The notes beneath the pieces are model-generated. The model had not been told where the DNA came from. It did not search any database and saw nothing but the letters and a program-made list of their open reading frames with translations. DNA of 64,000 bases from Prunus persica (Eukaryota; Streptophyta; Magnoliopsida; Rosales; Rosaceae): the NCBI RefSeq assembly GCF_000346465.2, contig NC_034012.1, positions 22,582,719 to 22,646,718 of the forward strand. The letters run 5' to 3'. Position numbers and translations under genes: made by a program. Shown here piece by piece: positions 43,215 to 52,429 of the stretch (the first letter of the stretch is position 1; every line of letters begins with the position of its first letter).

Positions 43215-45551
43215 TTAGTTTACATCAGCAATTTCACAAACTCCCAACAGACTCCGAAGCTTCTGAAACGCATCAATCTTCAGTGGTTTGGTCATTACAT
43301 TTGCCACTTGATCATCACTCCCATAATGAACCAAAGCAATCGAACCCTCCTTTGTAAGATTCCTCAAGAAGTGGTACCTTACATCGATATGTTTGCTGCG
43401 ACCATGCATCACAGGATTCTTTGAAAGCTTAATGGTTGAGCTATTATCACACTTGATATGAGTACACACTTCATCACCATGCCCGAGCTCCTTCAATACC
43501 CTTTTCATCCAAATTGCTTGACACGCACACACTGCAGCTGCTACAAACTCTGCTTCTGTAGTAGGTAGCGTAACAATTGGCTGTTTTTTCGAACGACATG
43601 ACACAGCACCAGAACTTAGCAAGAACACATAGCCACTTGTACTCTTCCTATCTTCCATATCTCTTGCATAATCACTATCCGTGAAAGCAAGCAATTTACC
43701 ATCTCCACCTCTCTTGTAATGGATGCCATAATTCACAGTCCCCTTTAGATATCGAAGAGCTCTCTTCGCAGCTTGTAGATGAAGCTCAGTTGGTTTTGCC
43801 ATATACCTGCTTATGAGGCTGGTGACAAACATCATGTCTGGTCTCGTGGCAGTAAGGTACATCAAGCTTCCCACCAATTGCTTGAAGTACGTCTCATCCA
43901 CAGTGATTCCGTCTTCATTCTTACTGATCTTAAAGCCTGGAATAATCGGACTATTCACCTCATTGCTTTCCAGCATCCCAAATCTTTTCAGAATTTCCAG
44001 TGCATACCTTTTTTGACATATAAAGATACCATCTGCTCTTTGAAGTACTTCGATGCCAAGGAAAAATCTCATGCTTCCCAAATCAAACATATCAAATTCT
44101 CTTAACATAGAACTCTTGAACTCAGACATCATATCCTCATCATCACCAGTAAAAATTAAATCATCAACATAGATACTTACAATGATAATCTTTCCTTCTC
44201 TGTTCCTCTTTGTAAACAAAGTTTGCTCACTGTCACACCTCTGGAAGCCTTCATTGATGAAATGTGCTTCGATCCGACTAAACCAAGCTCGTGGAGCTTG
44301 TTTTAATCCATACAAAGCCTTGTGTAGCTTGTAGACCAAATGCTCCTTGCCTTTCTTCTCGTAACCTCTTGGTTGCTCAACGTAAACATTTTCACTTAGC
44401 TCTCCATGAAGGAATGCTGACTTGACATCCAACTGAAAAATCTTCCAACCATTTTGTGCTGCCAAAGCAATGATCGTTCTCACCGTGTCCATCCTTGCCA
44501 TTGGTGCAAAGACCTCTGTGTAGTCTATGTCGTGCTTCTGTGAGTAGCCTTTGGCTACTAAGCGTGCCTTATGCTTGTCAATCTCCCCATGCTCATTGTA
44601 CTTGGTCTTGTAAACCCACTTGACACCGATCTTTTTAGCTCCAGCAGGCAACTCAATTAATGTCCATGTCTTGTTCTTTTCAATGGAGTTAATCTCACTG
44701 TCCATAGCTTGTCTCCACTTTACATTCCTCACTGCTTCTTCAAAATGAAAAGGATCTTCAGTTGCCACAACTTGTGCCTTGTGTGCCTCATCTTCACTCA
44801 AACCTTCTCCACTAACATAATCATTCAAATAAGGAGGAGGACGTCTTACTCTCCCTTCATTCTCATCAGGCCCATTAGGATTTCCTACTTCTCTACCCCG
44901 TGCTTCTTCACTGCCCTCACTCTCACTTATTTCCCCTCTATCACCATTGCCATCTTCATCTCCATTTTCACTCACCCTCTCTTCACCCTCATTGTTTTCT
45001 TCATTCTCTCCCCACTCCAAGTCTAACAAGATTTGCGCCTCATAATTCACTCCCCAATCCCACTGTTTTTCTTCCTCAAAAATAACATCTCTACTCACAA
45101 CAATTTTTCTAGCTATAGGATTAAACAATCTATACCCCTTGGACTCCTCACTAACTCCCATTAAGACACAAGAAAAACTTTTATTATCTAATTTACCTCT
45201 TCTTGCATCCGGAATATGAACATGAGCTAAGCATCCAAAGACCCGAAAATGCTCAACTGAAGGCTTTACTCCACTCCATGCCTCTTGTGGTGTTACATTC
45301 TTCACTACCAATGTCGGGCACCTATTCAGAACATAGAAAGTCCAATTCACAGCCTTCGGCCAAAATGTTTTCGGAATCTTCTTATCAGACAACACAGAAC
45401 GGACCATATTCATCACGGTTCGATTTTTCCTCTCAACTACGCCGTTTTGTTGTGGTGTATATGCAGTGGTTAATTGTCTCTTGATTCCACTTTGTTTGCA
45501 AAAATCATTGAAGTCATTTGAAGTGAATTCACCCCCTCTATCTGTCCGCAA
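43215..45551 (-). pseudogene. Copia 1 Pol: integrase core, reverse transcriptase, RNase H
   Basis: 778 open residues. Integrase second Asp in RTDRGGEFTSNDF and Glu in PQQNGVVERKNRTVMNMVR; acidic linker (about residues 190-260); RT with WVYKTKYNEHGEIDKHKARL, FQLDVKSAFLHGELSENVYV, LYGLKQAPRAW and catalytic IYVDDLIFTGDD; RNase H with RKSTSGYVFLLSSGAVSCRS, TTEAEFVAAA, KHIDVRYHFLR; end VMTKPLKIDAFQKLRSLLGV. It synthesises and integrates element cDNA. This part has no internal stop; it is separated from the upstream part by a frameshift and a TGA near 45553-45600. Confidence 0.88.
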
Positions 45552-46489
45552 GCACTTGACAAACAGTCATTTCTCTTTCTCCACCATCTTTTTGAAAAGC
45601 TTGAAGCAATTAGTGCCTCACACTTTGCTGTCAACAGATATACCCATGATTTACGACTATAATCATCAATAAAACATAATGTGTACCTCTTGCCACTATT
45701 GGATATAGGGGAAATAGGCCCGCAAATGTCTGCATGAATGAGCTCTAATGGCTGACTTGCTCTCCACGTACTTATCTTTGGTATGTCATCTCGGTGCCGT
45801 TTGCCATTAATGCAATCCGTGCATGTTGTGTTTGAAGCTTGAAACTGAGGAAGTCCATGAACCATCTTCTTGTTTTGCAAGGTTCTCAAACCTTTGTGAC
45901 TCAAGTGGCCATAACGTCGATGCCAAAGGGAAGAGAGATCTTGAGAGCTTGTATGAAGACATCTTTCTAGCTGAGCATTTGTAGGGACTAGAATCTGAGC
46001 TAGCAGTATAAACATTCTATTTACACTCATCACAGTCTGAATAATCAAGCCCTTCATCGGATGATAGATTTTACAGACTCCCTCTTTAATCAATATCGCC
46101 AAGCCTCTTTCTTGAAGTTGTCCTATGCTCAAGAGATTATTCTTGAGCTTTGGAACATAGTACACTTCATGGACAACATGGTTAACTCCATTCAATAGCA
46201 GCTTCACATTTCCCTTTCCAACCACATTTATCCTACTATTGTTTCCCAATTTAACTGAATGTAGAAAGCTCTCATCTAGATTGGTGAACATACCTCGATT
46301 TCCACACATATGATTGGAACACCCCGAGTCAAGGAACCATGCATCATTTCGTTTCACCTCATGTGATTCAACATATGACATCAAAAGCATCTCATCCTCT
46401 TCATTCACTTCTGTGTAATTGGCCTCCTTATCCCACTTTGGACACTCATACTGGAAATGTCCAAGATTGTGACACTTGAAGCATTCCAC
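45470..46489 (-). pseudogene. Copia 1 zinc knuckle, protease and integrase N-terminus
   Basis: Knuckle CFKCHNLGHFQYECP, protease active site WFLDSGCSNHMCG, GAG-pre-integrase/zinc finger (LWHRRYGHLSHKGLRTL ... TTCTDCINGK) and first integrase Asp in LIHADICGPI, then FIDDYSRKSWVYLL. The true frame leaves this one near 45600, where FKLFKKMVEKE lies in the neighbouring frame, followed by a TGA. The Gag ORF is in the same frame upstream, separated by a single TGA near 46533 (NY-stop-GRGRG; CGA in relatives). Confidence 0.85.
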
Positions 46490-46534
46490 CTCAGCTCTGT
46501 TGAACGCCTGACCTCCTCTTCCACGACCTCTTCC

Positions 46535-47230
46535 TCAGTAATTGCTTCTTCGATGACCTCTGCCTCCAACTCTTTCATCAGTTGTCACCTTCAGAGCTTG
46601 CTCAACGCCACTGCTCCTGTGAAACTTTTGCTCATGCACAATGAGCGAGCTTTGAAGCTCATCAATAGTGAGTGCATCCATATCCCTAGACTCCTCAATC
46701 GAACAGACTATATAATTAAATTTGTCAGTGAGGGATCTAAGAATTTTCTCACAAATTGTAACATCAGTCATAGCCTCCCCATACACTCTCATCTTGTTTA
46801 CTACTGACATGACTCTAGCAAAATAATCAGTAATTGTTTCACCAACCTTCATTTCGAGAGTTTCAAAGTCTCTTCTCAAGGCTTGAAGAGTCGAGCGCTT
46901 CACTGTAGCATTGCCTTCATATTTCTTTTTCATGGACTCCCAGATCTTCTTTGATGTATCTTTCTCTAAGATCGTCTCCAGAATAGTTCTATCTATCGCT
47001 TGGAAAAGATAGTTCTTGGCCTTGAGGTCCTTGAGCTTCAATGCTTCTAACTCTTTCTGCTGCCCTTCTGATAGAGGTCGTGCTCCTGTCATCGGCTCTT
47101 CATAACCGGTTTCAATCAGACTCCAAAACTCTTTACTTCGAAGAAAATTTTCCATAAGCATGCTCCAATGGTCATAATGACCATCAAAACGTGGAATGGA
47201 TGGTTGCACAAAATTTCCTTCGGAGGTCAT
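46535..47230 (-). pseudogene. Copia 1 Gag (UBN2 type)
   Basis: Starts MTSEGNFVQPSIPRFDGHYD, which is followed by HWSMLMENFLRSKEFWSLI; continues LKDLKAKNYLFQAIDRTIL, KKIWESMKKKYEGNATVKRS, VGETITDYFARVMSVVNKMR and DALTIDELQSSLIVHEQKFH, the standard UBN2 fold of copia Gag. It packages element RNA. It ends at a TGA after RSNY; the same frame continues through an Arg/Gly-rich stretch into the CCHC knuckle, so Gag and Pol were originally one polyprotein. Confidence 0.88.
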
Positions 47231-47319
47231 CTTCTTCTCTCTCTCTCTCTGTGTGTTTGGAAATCACTCAAAAGCTGCGGCTTCTTTTCTCAGGCCCAGT
47301 GGGGGCTCTGATACCAGTT

Positions 47320-47586
47320 TGTTGAGAATGGGAACAAGAAAGCAAATAATTGGATTGAATGACTTATTATTGAACAGCAACCTTTGGCTATTATATAGCC
47401 TTACATGAACTAACAAACAGCTGAAATACAGCCCACGATTCACACTAACAGAAACGTGGTAACGTGCATAAGGAAAGAGTCAAAAATAGTAAACAAGTCT
47501 CCCTACATAATAGGGACTTATTTGAAACAGAAAACAAACCTAAATATTTGAGAATCCTATACTAATAAGGAATCCCAAACCCGTCA
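47320..47586 (-). repeat. 5' LTR of copia 1 (267 bp)
   Basis: On the plus strand it runs TGTTGAGAATGGG ... AAACCCGTCA and is followed by TSD TTTGT. Confidence 0.9.
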
Positions 47587-47699
47587 TTTGTTTCACATAA
47601 AAATACAACATTGGGTCCTTTTTCGTCGATAATCCGATGTAGCGCATGAACTGCCGTAGAGTTCCCAAGCCCTTGGCAGTTTTAACATAACAGATTCAT
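47587..47699 (-). pseudogene. LINE ORF2 start (endonuclease N-terminus)
   Basis: ATG at 47699; reads MNLLC, stop TAA (47682-47684; Trp in relatives), then NCQGLGNSTAVHALHRIIDE and PNVVFLCE, which continues directly as TKCNKATF on the other side of copia 1. NCQGLGN corresponds to the WNCRGLGN start of plant L1 endonucleases. Confidence 0.82.
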
Positions 47700-48195
47700 T
47701 GCGCTCGGAGGGACTGAGGTGCCTCAGTCGCCGCCGTTGAAGTGGTAGATGGAGTAGCATAGGTGACTCGAGATCTTTTTGGTGCCAGAAGGCCCTACAC
47801 TGAGAAAAGATTGGCGGAGTTCCGTTTGCAACCACTGGTTAGAGTGCCGTGAGTAGGACTCGGATGTCCCTTGTGGTTTCTTGCTCGCCTGCTGGAATGT
47901 TTGCCTTTCTTTCTTCTAGAACTAGGGGCGGACCTTTCTATGATAGGTCCCAGTTGAAAAGGGTCAGAGCCCAAAGATAGTTGACAGTTCACATTTTGTG
48001 TTTGATAGTGGGGCTCATCCTGGGCAAGTAGTTTCTGTCCGGGCCCAGTAGGCCCAAGTGTAGGTGAGCTCCATGAGATAGGTGGGCCATGATTATTTTG
48101 CAGGTCGTCCACGGGAGCCGCCAAATTAAGATCCTAGCCAAATAGAAAATTTGACTTTGGTAGATTTCCCATGTGAGGCGTTTCACAGTAAGGAG
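47700..48195 (-). other. LINE segment between ORF1 and ORF2
   Basis: Open stretches are broken by stops and no domain is recognised. By position it is the ORF1 C-terminal tail plus the inter-ORF region. Confidence 0.5.
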
Positions 48196-48740
48196 TTAAT
48201 GGCAGGGGGGGCAAGCAATGATTCTCATGATTCTCATTGAATTCCATAACGATCCCCAATGATGGCGCACCCATAATAGTGTTATGATTCCCCCCATGTC
48301 TGCATCTGATAACGATATGGCATTGATTTCCTGGGTCGTGATTACAGCAGCGCCATTATGACAGATCAATGCGAGCTTGTCACCTTCCGTCGCCTCCTCC
48401 GTTGTTTCATCCTCCACCGTCGGCGCTCTGAAGATCCTAGGGTATTCCGGCGATAGCCCAAACCGCAGTCCAGCAGGTTTTCTATACTTGGGGGAGAAAA
48501 CATCATGTTGGAACCATCTACCATATGGTTTATACAAATCATCAGTGGTCGTGGGCATTGGGCTATGACAAGAGTTCTCTGAATGCCCAATAAGCCCACA
48601 CAAGTAGCAAGTCATCGGAATCTTTTCGTAGCGAACGGCCACCTCCAGTGGTTCTCCATCAAGTCGTAGTAGTAAACTTTTTCGAAGAGTCTTAGTAGTG
48701 TCAATAGAGACCCAGATCCGTAAGCAACTACCAAAGAGAT
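48196..48740 (-). pseudogene. LINE ORF1 C-terminal part with CCHC knuckle
   Basis: The minus-strand frame entering from 48740 reads LFGSCLRIWVSIDTTKTLRK, LLLRLDGEPLEVAVRYEKIP and the knuckle CYLCGLIGHSENSC, then YGRWFQHDVFSPKYRKPAG and a variable tail ending in TGA near 48196. This is the DUF4283 / zf-CCHC_4 arrangement of plant L1 ORF1 proteins, which bind LINE RNA. The frame is continuous with 51479-51962 once copia 2 is removed. Confidence 0.82.
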
Positions 48741-48745
48741 CCTCC

Positions 48746-49074
48746 TATTAGAGTTTTGATAGTGTATCAGTTTTCTTGTAGAGAAAGTATTTGAAGAAAT
48801 GCAACAGAGAAAAAAGATGGTGCGTGAGAGAGAGAGAATGTTACTCAGCTTCAATAGCAATTGAATGCAACGTACACACACTTTTCATTTCTAACAGAAC
48901 ATTCCTTTTGTACAACAGAGAATATGATCTCAGCCATACAATTTAGTGTCAGCAATATGAGCTGCACACTTGGCATGAGCTAGGACCTATTTGACCTACA
49001 CTCTAGAATGAAATCTAAGCCTTACACCTGTCAGCTAACAAACTTAAACGAGTAACTAAATTTACATTTCAACA
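48746..49074 (-). repeat. 3' LTR of copia 2 (329 bp)
   Basis: Plus-strand start TATTAGAGTTTTG (one change from TGTTAG), end CATTTCAACA. Confidence 0.92.
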
Positions 49075-50987
49075 TTCCCTTCTAAATTGTTAACTGGTTT
49101 AACACCAAGCAATCCTCTCAAATAGTTGAATCGATCTTTAGGCAAAGCTTTGGTGAAGATGTCAACCACTTGTTCTTCAGACTTGCAATATTTTAAATCC
49201 ACTACACCATCTTGTAGAGCATCTCGGATGAAATGGTACTTGCGATTTATGTGCTTGGTCTTTTGATGAAAGACTGGGTTTCTAGTCATTGCAATGGCAG
49301 AAGTGTTGTCCACCATTAATGGAGTTGCATCAGCTTGCAATTCACCAAAATCCTCTAGAACAAACCTTAACCATATAGCTTGTGTAGTAGCTTCACTTGC
49401 ACTAACATACTTAGCTTCAACTGTGGACAGAGCAACACTATGTTGCTTGACTAATGCCCAAGAGAACACTCCACTGCCAAAAGAGAAGGCATAGCCTGAG
49501 GTACTTCTCATGTCATCTTGGCTTCCACTCCAGTCACTATCACATAATCCAATTAGGACAGCTTCTTTTCCCTTCTGATACTCTATACCAAAATCAATTG
49601 TGCCTTGGATATACCTCAGCACCCTCTTAGCTGCTCCATAGTGTTTCTTAGTTGGAGTGTCTTCCATAGTGACCTTCATAGCTACAGACTTTTCATACTT
49701 CAAAGAAAATGGGAAACATCTATTCCTTGTCATTGGAACTCTAGCAACAAGATGGTCCAATGATTTATCATCAAATATCTCCACCATTGAGTTACCAAAC
49801 AACAGAAAATAACCATGCTCCACCATTTGGCCAACACTAAGCAAGTTTTCATCAAGACTTGGTACAAGCATGACTTCCTTGATATGTCTAGGCCCATATT
49901 TATTGGTAATTACTAAAGTCCCTTTTCTAGTGGCCTGCACCAGTTCCCCTGTGCCCATTTTTACCTTTGTAGTGACATTAGTGTCTACATTAATTAGAAG
50001 GGATTCATGTGAGGTCATGTGGTTGCTACAAGCACTATCCACATACCACACATCATTGTTTGTCACTATAGAAGCAGAATGACATGCATAAAACATTGTA
50101 CCTTCTTCCTCCTTATGTGTTGCATAGTGAGTTGTCTGAGCTAATTTGCCTCTGCATTCCTTTGCCAAGTGACCAAACTTATCACAGTTATAGCATTTAG
50201 GCTTGCCTTTGAACCAACAAGCACCATAGTGCAGCTTGTCACATGTCTTGCAAGGAACCTTCGCCCCTTCATTCTGATTTTCCTTCCTAAAATTGTTTTC
50301 AGGCTCTGCATCCCATTTCTTCCCTTTCTGTGATTTCCAGCTCTTCTTAGATTTTGAGCTACCACCTTGTCCTGAGTTTGATTGTTCTCTGGGACTTACA
50401 CTTAGGCTAGAGAACGCCTTTTCTGGCATTTTCTCAGTGTGCCTTTGCAGCCTCTGTTCATGGGATTTCAAGGAGCCTATAACCTCCTGAACTCCTATAG
50501 TCTCAGTGTCTTTAGTTTCTTCTATTACTTCAGCAATAGAATCATACTCCCTAGATAAACTAATCAAAAGTTTATGCACAAGCCTTTGATCAGTAATCTC
50601 CTCCCCATATGCTTTCATTTGATTTACTAACTCAAGCAACTTGGTTATATAATCGGATAAGGAATCACCCTCTTGCATACGAGTGTACTCAAATTCCCTT
50701 CTAAGTGCTTGGAGTTTTATAGATCTTACCTTCTTATCTCCTCTAAATTTTTGCTGCAAAATTTCCCATGCTTCTTTAGCTAACTCCTTCAAAGCGATTC
50801 TGGGAAAAATATCATCAGAGACTGCATTTTGAAGCAGTCCCAAAGCTTTAGCATCCTTTGCAACATTCTTTTCCATTGCAAGCTTTTGAGCTGCAGTCAG
50901 AGCTTCTCCTTCTTCCTTCTTCTTAGGTTGATCAAACCCATTTTCAACCATATCCCATAGCTTGTGAGATTTGAAGATTGTGCACAT
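49062..50987 (-). CDS. Copia 2 fused Gag-protease-RNase H ORF
   Basis: 641 residues without a stop. Gag (UBN2): KLWDMVENGF, AWEILQQKFRGDKKVRSIKL, MQEGDSLSDYITKLLELVNQ; knuckle CYNCDKFGHLAKEC (about residue 270); protease WYVDSACSNHMTSH; GAG-pre-integrase strands (LLSVGQMVEHGYFLLFG). At about residue 430 (near 49650) it passes in frame from VAMKVTMEDTP directly to KKHYGAAKRVLRYIQGTIDF, i.e. RNase H, omitting integrase and the whole RT. RNase H motifs DDMRSTSGYAFSFGSG, STVEAKYVSASEA, KHINRKYHFIRDA remain. The family start is at 51062 (MARSGMGEL); a TAG at 50997-50999 (Trp in relatives) separates it, so translation would need the ATG at 50987. Confidence 0.82.
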   Translation of the reverse strand: MCTIFKSHKLWDMVENGFDQPKKKEEGEALTAAQKLAMEKNVAKDAKALGLLQNAVSDDIFPRIALKELAKEAWEILQQKFRGDKKVRSIKLQALRREFEYTRMQEGDSLSDYITKLLELVNQMKAYGEEITDQRLVHKLLISLSREYDSIAEVIEETKDTETIGVQEVIGSLKSHEQRLQRHTEKMPEKAFSSLSVSPREQSNSGQGGSSKSKKSWKSQKGKKWDAEPENNFRKENQNEGAKVPCKTCDKLHYGACWFKGKPKCYNCDKFGHLAKECRGKLAQTTHYATHKEEEGTMFYACHSASIVTNNDVWYVDSACSNHMTSHESLLINVDTNVTTKVKMGTGELVQATRKGTLVITNKYGPRHIKEVMLVPSLDENLLSVGQMVEHGYFLLFGNSMVEIFDDKSLDHLVARVPMTRNRCFPFSLKYEKSVAMKVTMEDTPTKKHYGAAKRVLRYIQGTIDFGIEYQKGKEAVLIGLCDSDWSGSQDDMRSTSGYAFSFGSGVFSWALVKQHSVALSTVEAKYVSASEATTQAIWLRFVLEDFGELQADATPLMVDNTSAIAMTRNPVFHQKTKHINRKYHFIRDALQDGVVDLKYCKSEEQVVDIFTKALPKDRFNYLRGLLGVKPVNNLEGNVEM

Positions 50988-51149
50988 CTTTATTCTCTAG
51001 AAATCGTAGTTGCTTCCATTGAAGATGGGAGCACGAAGCTCACCCATTCCAGATCTAGCCATTTGAGACCAGAAGCAGAGGTTACCTCAGTTAGCTTGCT
51101 ACGATTCCACAATGCCCAGATTCAGATCTAAAACCTGGCTCTGATACCA
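50988..51149 (-). other. Copia 2 leader, primer-binding site and broken Gag start
   Basis: Next to the 5' LTR the minus strand reads TGGTATCAGAGCCAGG, complementary to initiator tRNA-Met. ATG at 51060-51062 begins MARSGMGELRAPIFNGSNYD and then meets the TAG at 50997-50999. Confidence 0.8.
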
Positions 51150-51478
51150 TGTTAGAGTTTTGATAGTGTATCAGTTTTCTTGTAGAGAAAGTATTTGAAG
51201 AAATGCAACAGAGAAAAAAGATGGTGCGTGAGAGAGAGAGAATGTTACTCAGCTCCAATAGCAATTGAATGCAACGTAGACACACTTTTCATTTCTAATA
51301 GAACATTCCTTTTGTACAGCAGAGAATATGATCTTAGCCATACAATTTAGTGTCAGCAATATGAGCTGCACACTTGGCATGAGCTAGGACCTATGAGACC
51401 TACACTCTAGAATGAAATCTAAGCCTTACACCTGTCAGCTAACAAACTTAAACCAGTAACTAAATTTACATTTCAACA
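51150..51478 (-). repeat. 5' LTR of copia 2 (329 bp)
   Basis: Plus-strand start TGTTAGAGTTTTG, end CATTTCAACA, then TSD CCTCC. Confidence 0.92.
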
Positions 51479-51483
51479 CCTCC

Positions 51484-51962
51484 TTTATGCTCTGATCGGT
51501 AACAATGTAAGTGCCCAAGTTACTTCCAATGAAGCTACCCATCTTCCTCGTCATGAATGCAAGTGGCACCCCTTTTACCTGGACCCAGAAAGCTTGGGAG
51601 GTTAGAGGGATCATGTAGGGGTTTGAGGTCCCATCCGCTTCAGCAAGGGCTAAGAGGAAGCCATCAAAGAGCCACAGACCGCCCGACAGGATCTTTGTGC
51701 ATTCATCCGGCGAAGGGAAAGCAAAGGAGAAACGATCATGTCTGATGTCCACGATGGTAACTCGGGCTTTTGGCTTCCACATATTGGCCATTGTGCATTT
51801 GAGCGCCTCCTTGTTGTAAAGTTTGTCAGCCATAAGTTTCCCAATCAGCAAGAACCTTGTGGTTTTCACCGCTAGCGTCTCCCGAGCATCAACTACAACC
51901 TACAACTTTTCTTCTTCTGTCAAAGCAAATCTTGACTTAAACTGGGTAAACATATCGTCCAT
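51484..51962 (-). pseudogene. LINE ORF1 N-terminal part (DUF4283 type)
   Basis: ATG at 51962: MDDMFTQFKSRFALTEEEKL, TAG (CAG in relatives), VVVDARETLAVKTTRFLLIG, KPKARVTIVDIRHDRFSFAF, GGLWLFDGFLLALAEAD, FWVQVKGVPLAFMTRKMGSF, YIVTDQSIKE. This is the plant L1 ORF1 RNA-binding (RRM-like, DUF4283) domain. One nonsense codon; otherwise open up to the copia 2 insertion. Confidence 0.82.
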
Positions 51963-52141
51963 AAAGATGACTGCCTCAGTCCACAGCCTAGCAAGCCAAA
52001 TCAATTGAGCTTTTCCCCACAGTGACCACAAGTACCACTTCATGCAGGTAGTGGGAAAGAGCAACGGCGGTGACCAAGAGTCCCGACCCTCCTAGTGAAC
52101 CCTAGAAAAGCCTAGAGAGCACTAGAGGCAGTTTTTTCCTT
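51963..52141 (-). other. LINE 5' untranslated region
   Basis: Minus strand begins CAAGGAAAAAACTGCCTCTA, with CTAGTGCTCTCTAGGC following. The edge is set by the 13-bp target duplication that follows at 52142. Presence of a leader before ORF1 indicates the element inserted at or near full length. Confidence 0.75.
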
Positions 52142-52154
52142 GTAAAATTAACAT
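52142..52154. repeat. LINE target-site duplication, right copy
   Basis: GTAAAATTAACAT, identical to 33448-33460. Confidence 0.9.
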
Positions 52155-52429
52155 TGAAAATATACTAAGCTTACAAACATTAATTTGATGAATCCAACAA
52201 AAAACTTTTTGGCAAATTGTCAAGTCAAGCACAAACGGTTAATGCACGAAATACCTGGATGTCGCTCTTCTATATTATTGGGGCCTCCTTCAGTATGACA
52301 ATCACGTACATTGTTCATTATTGGTTGCTTTCCTTGAGCTATTGCACGCCGGCGAGCTAGATAATGTCGACGTTGCGAAAAACTCATTGATTGTCGCCAT
52401 TCTCTTGAACGGTTGTGTGCACGCTCCAT
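52155..52429 (-). pseudogene. Helitron first exon and start of split intron
   Basis: ATG at 52429: MERAHNRSREWRQSMSFSQR, then RHYLARRRAIAQGKQPIMNN, ending EERHPG before a donor-like CCAG|GTATTTCG at about 52251. The basic RRHYLARRRA start is typical of plant Helitron proteins. The intron was entered by the LINE; the second exon resumes near 33354. Confidence 0.65.

Larger units (their letters stand above)
42973..47586 (-). mobile_element. Ty1/copia LTR retrotransposon, copia 1
   Basis: Minus-strand element. 5' LTR is 47320-47586 and the 3' LTR 42973-43200, flanked by TTTGT (42968-42972 and 47587-47591). The primer-binding site, TGGTATCAGAGC on the minus strand, follows the 5' LTR three bases in (about 47305-47317). 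The 3' LTR lacks 39 bp of its U3 start. Over the shared 228 bp the LTRs differ at only two visible sites, so this is the youngest of the three LTR insertions here. Joining its flanks restores the LINE endonuclease frame. Confidence 0.9.
48746..51478 (-). mobile_element. Ty1/copia element, internally deleted derivative (copia 2)
   Basis: 2733 bp, minus strand. LTRs of equal length, 48746-49074 (3') and 51150-51478 (5'), flanked by CCTCC at 48741-48745 and 51479-51483. PBS TGGTATCAGAGCCAGG directly follows the 5' LTR. The LTRs differ at about ten positions, including TATTAG for TGTTAG at the outer end of the left copy. The internal region has a single fused ORF lacking integrase and reverse transcriptase. 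It could move only with enzymes supplied by a related element. Confidence 0.92.
33461..52141 (-). mobile_element. L1-type LINE, full-length but split by three LTR elements
   Basis: Minus-strand non-LTR element bounded by a 13-bp perfect duplication. Subtracting the Ty3 and two copia insertions (each with one 5-bp target copy) leaves about 5.97 kb, a normal full length for plant L1. Segments: 3' UTR and ORF2 C-terminus to EN/RT linker 33461-36879; EN 42233-42972; EN start and ORF1 C-terminus 47587-48745; ORF1 N-terminus and 5' UTR 51479-52141. It inserted into an intron of a Helitron. Several nonsense codons and one homopolymer frameshift show it is dead. Confidence 0.9.
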
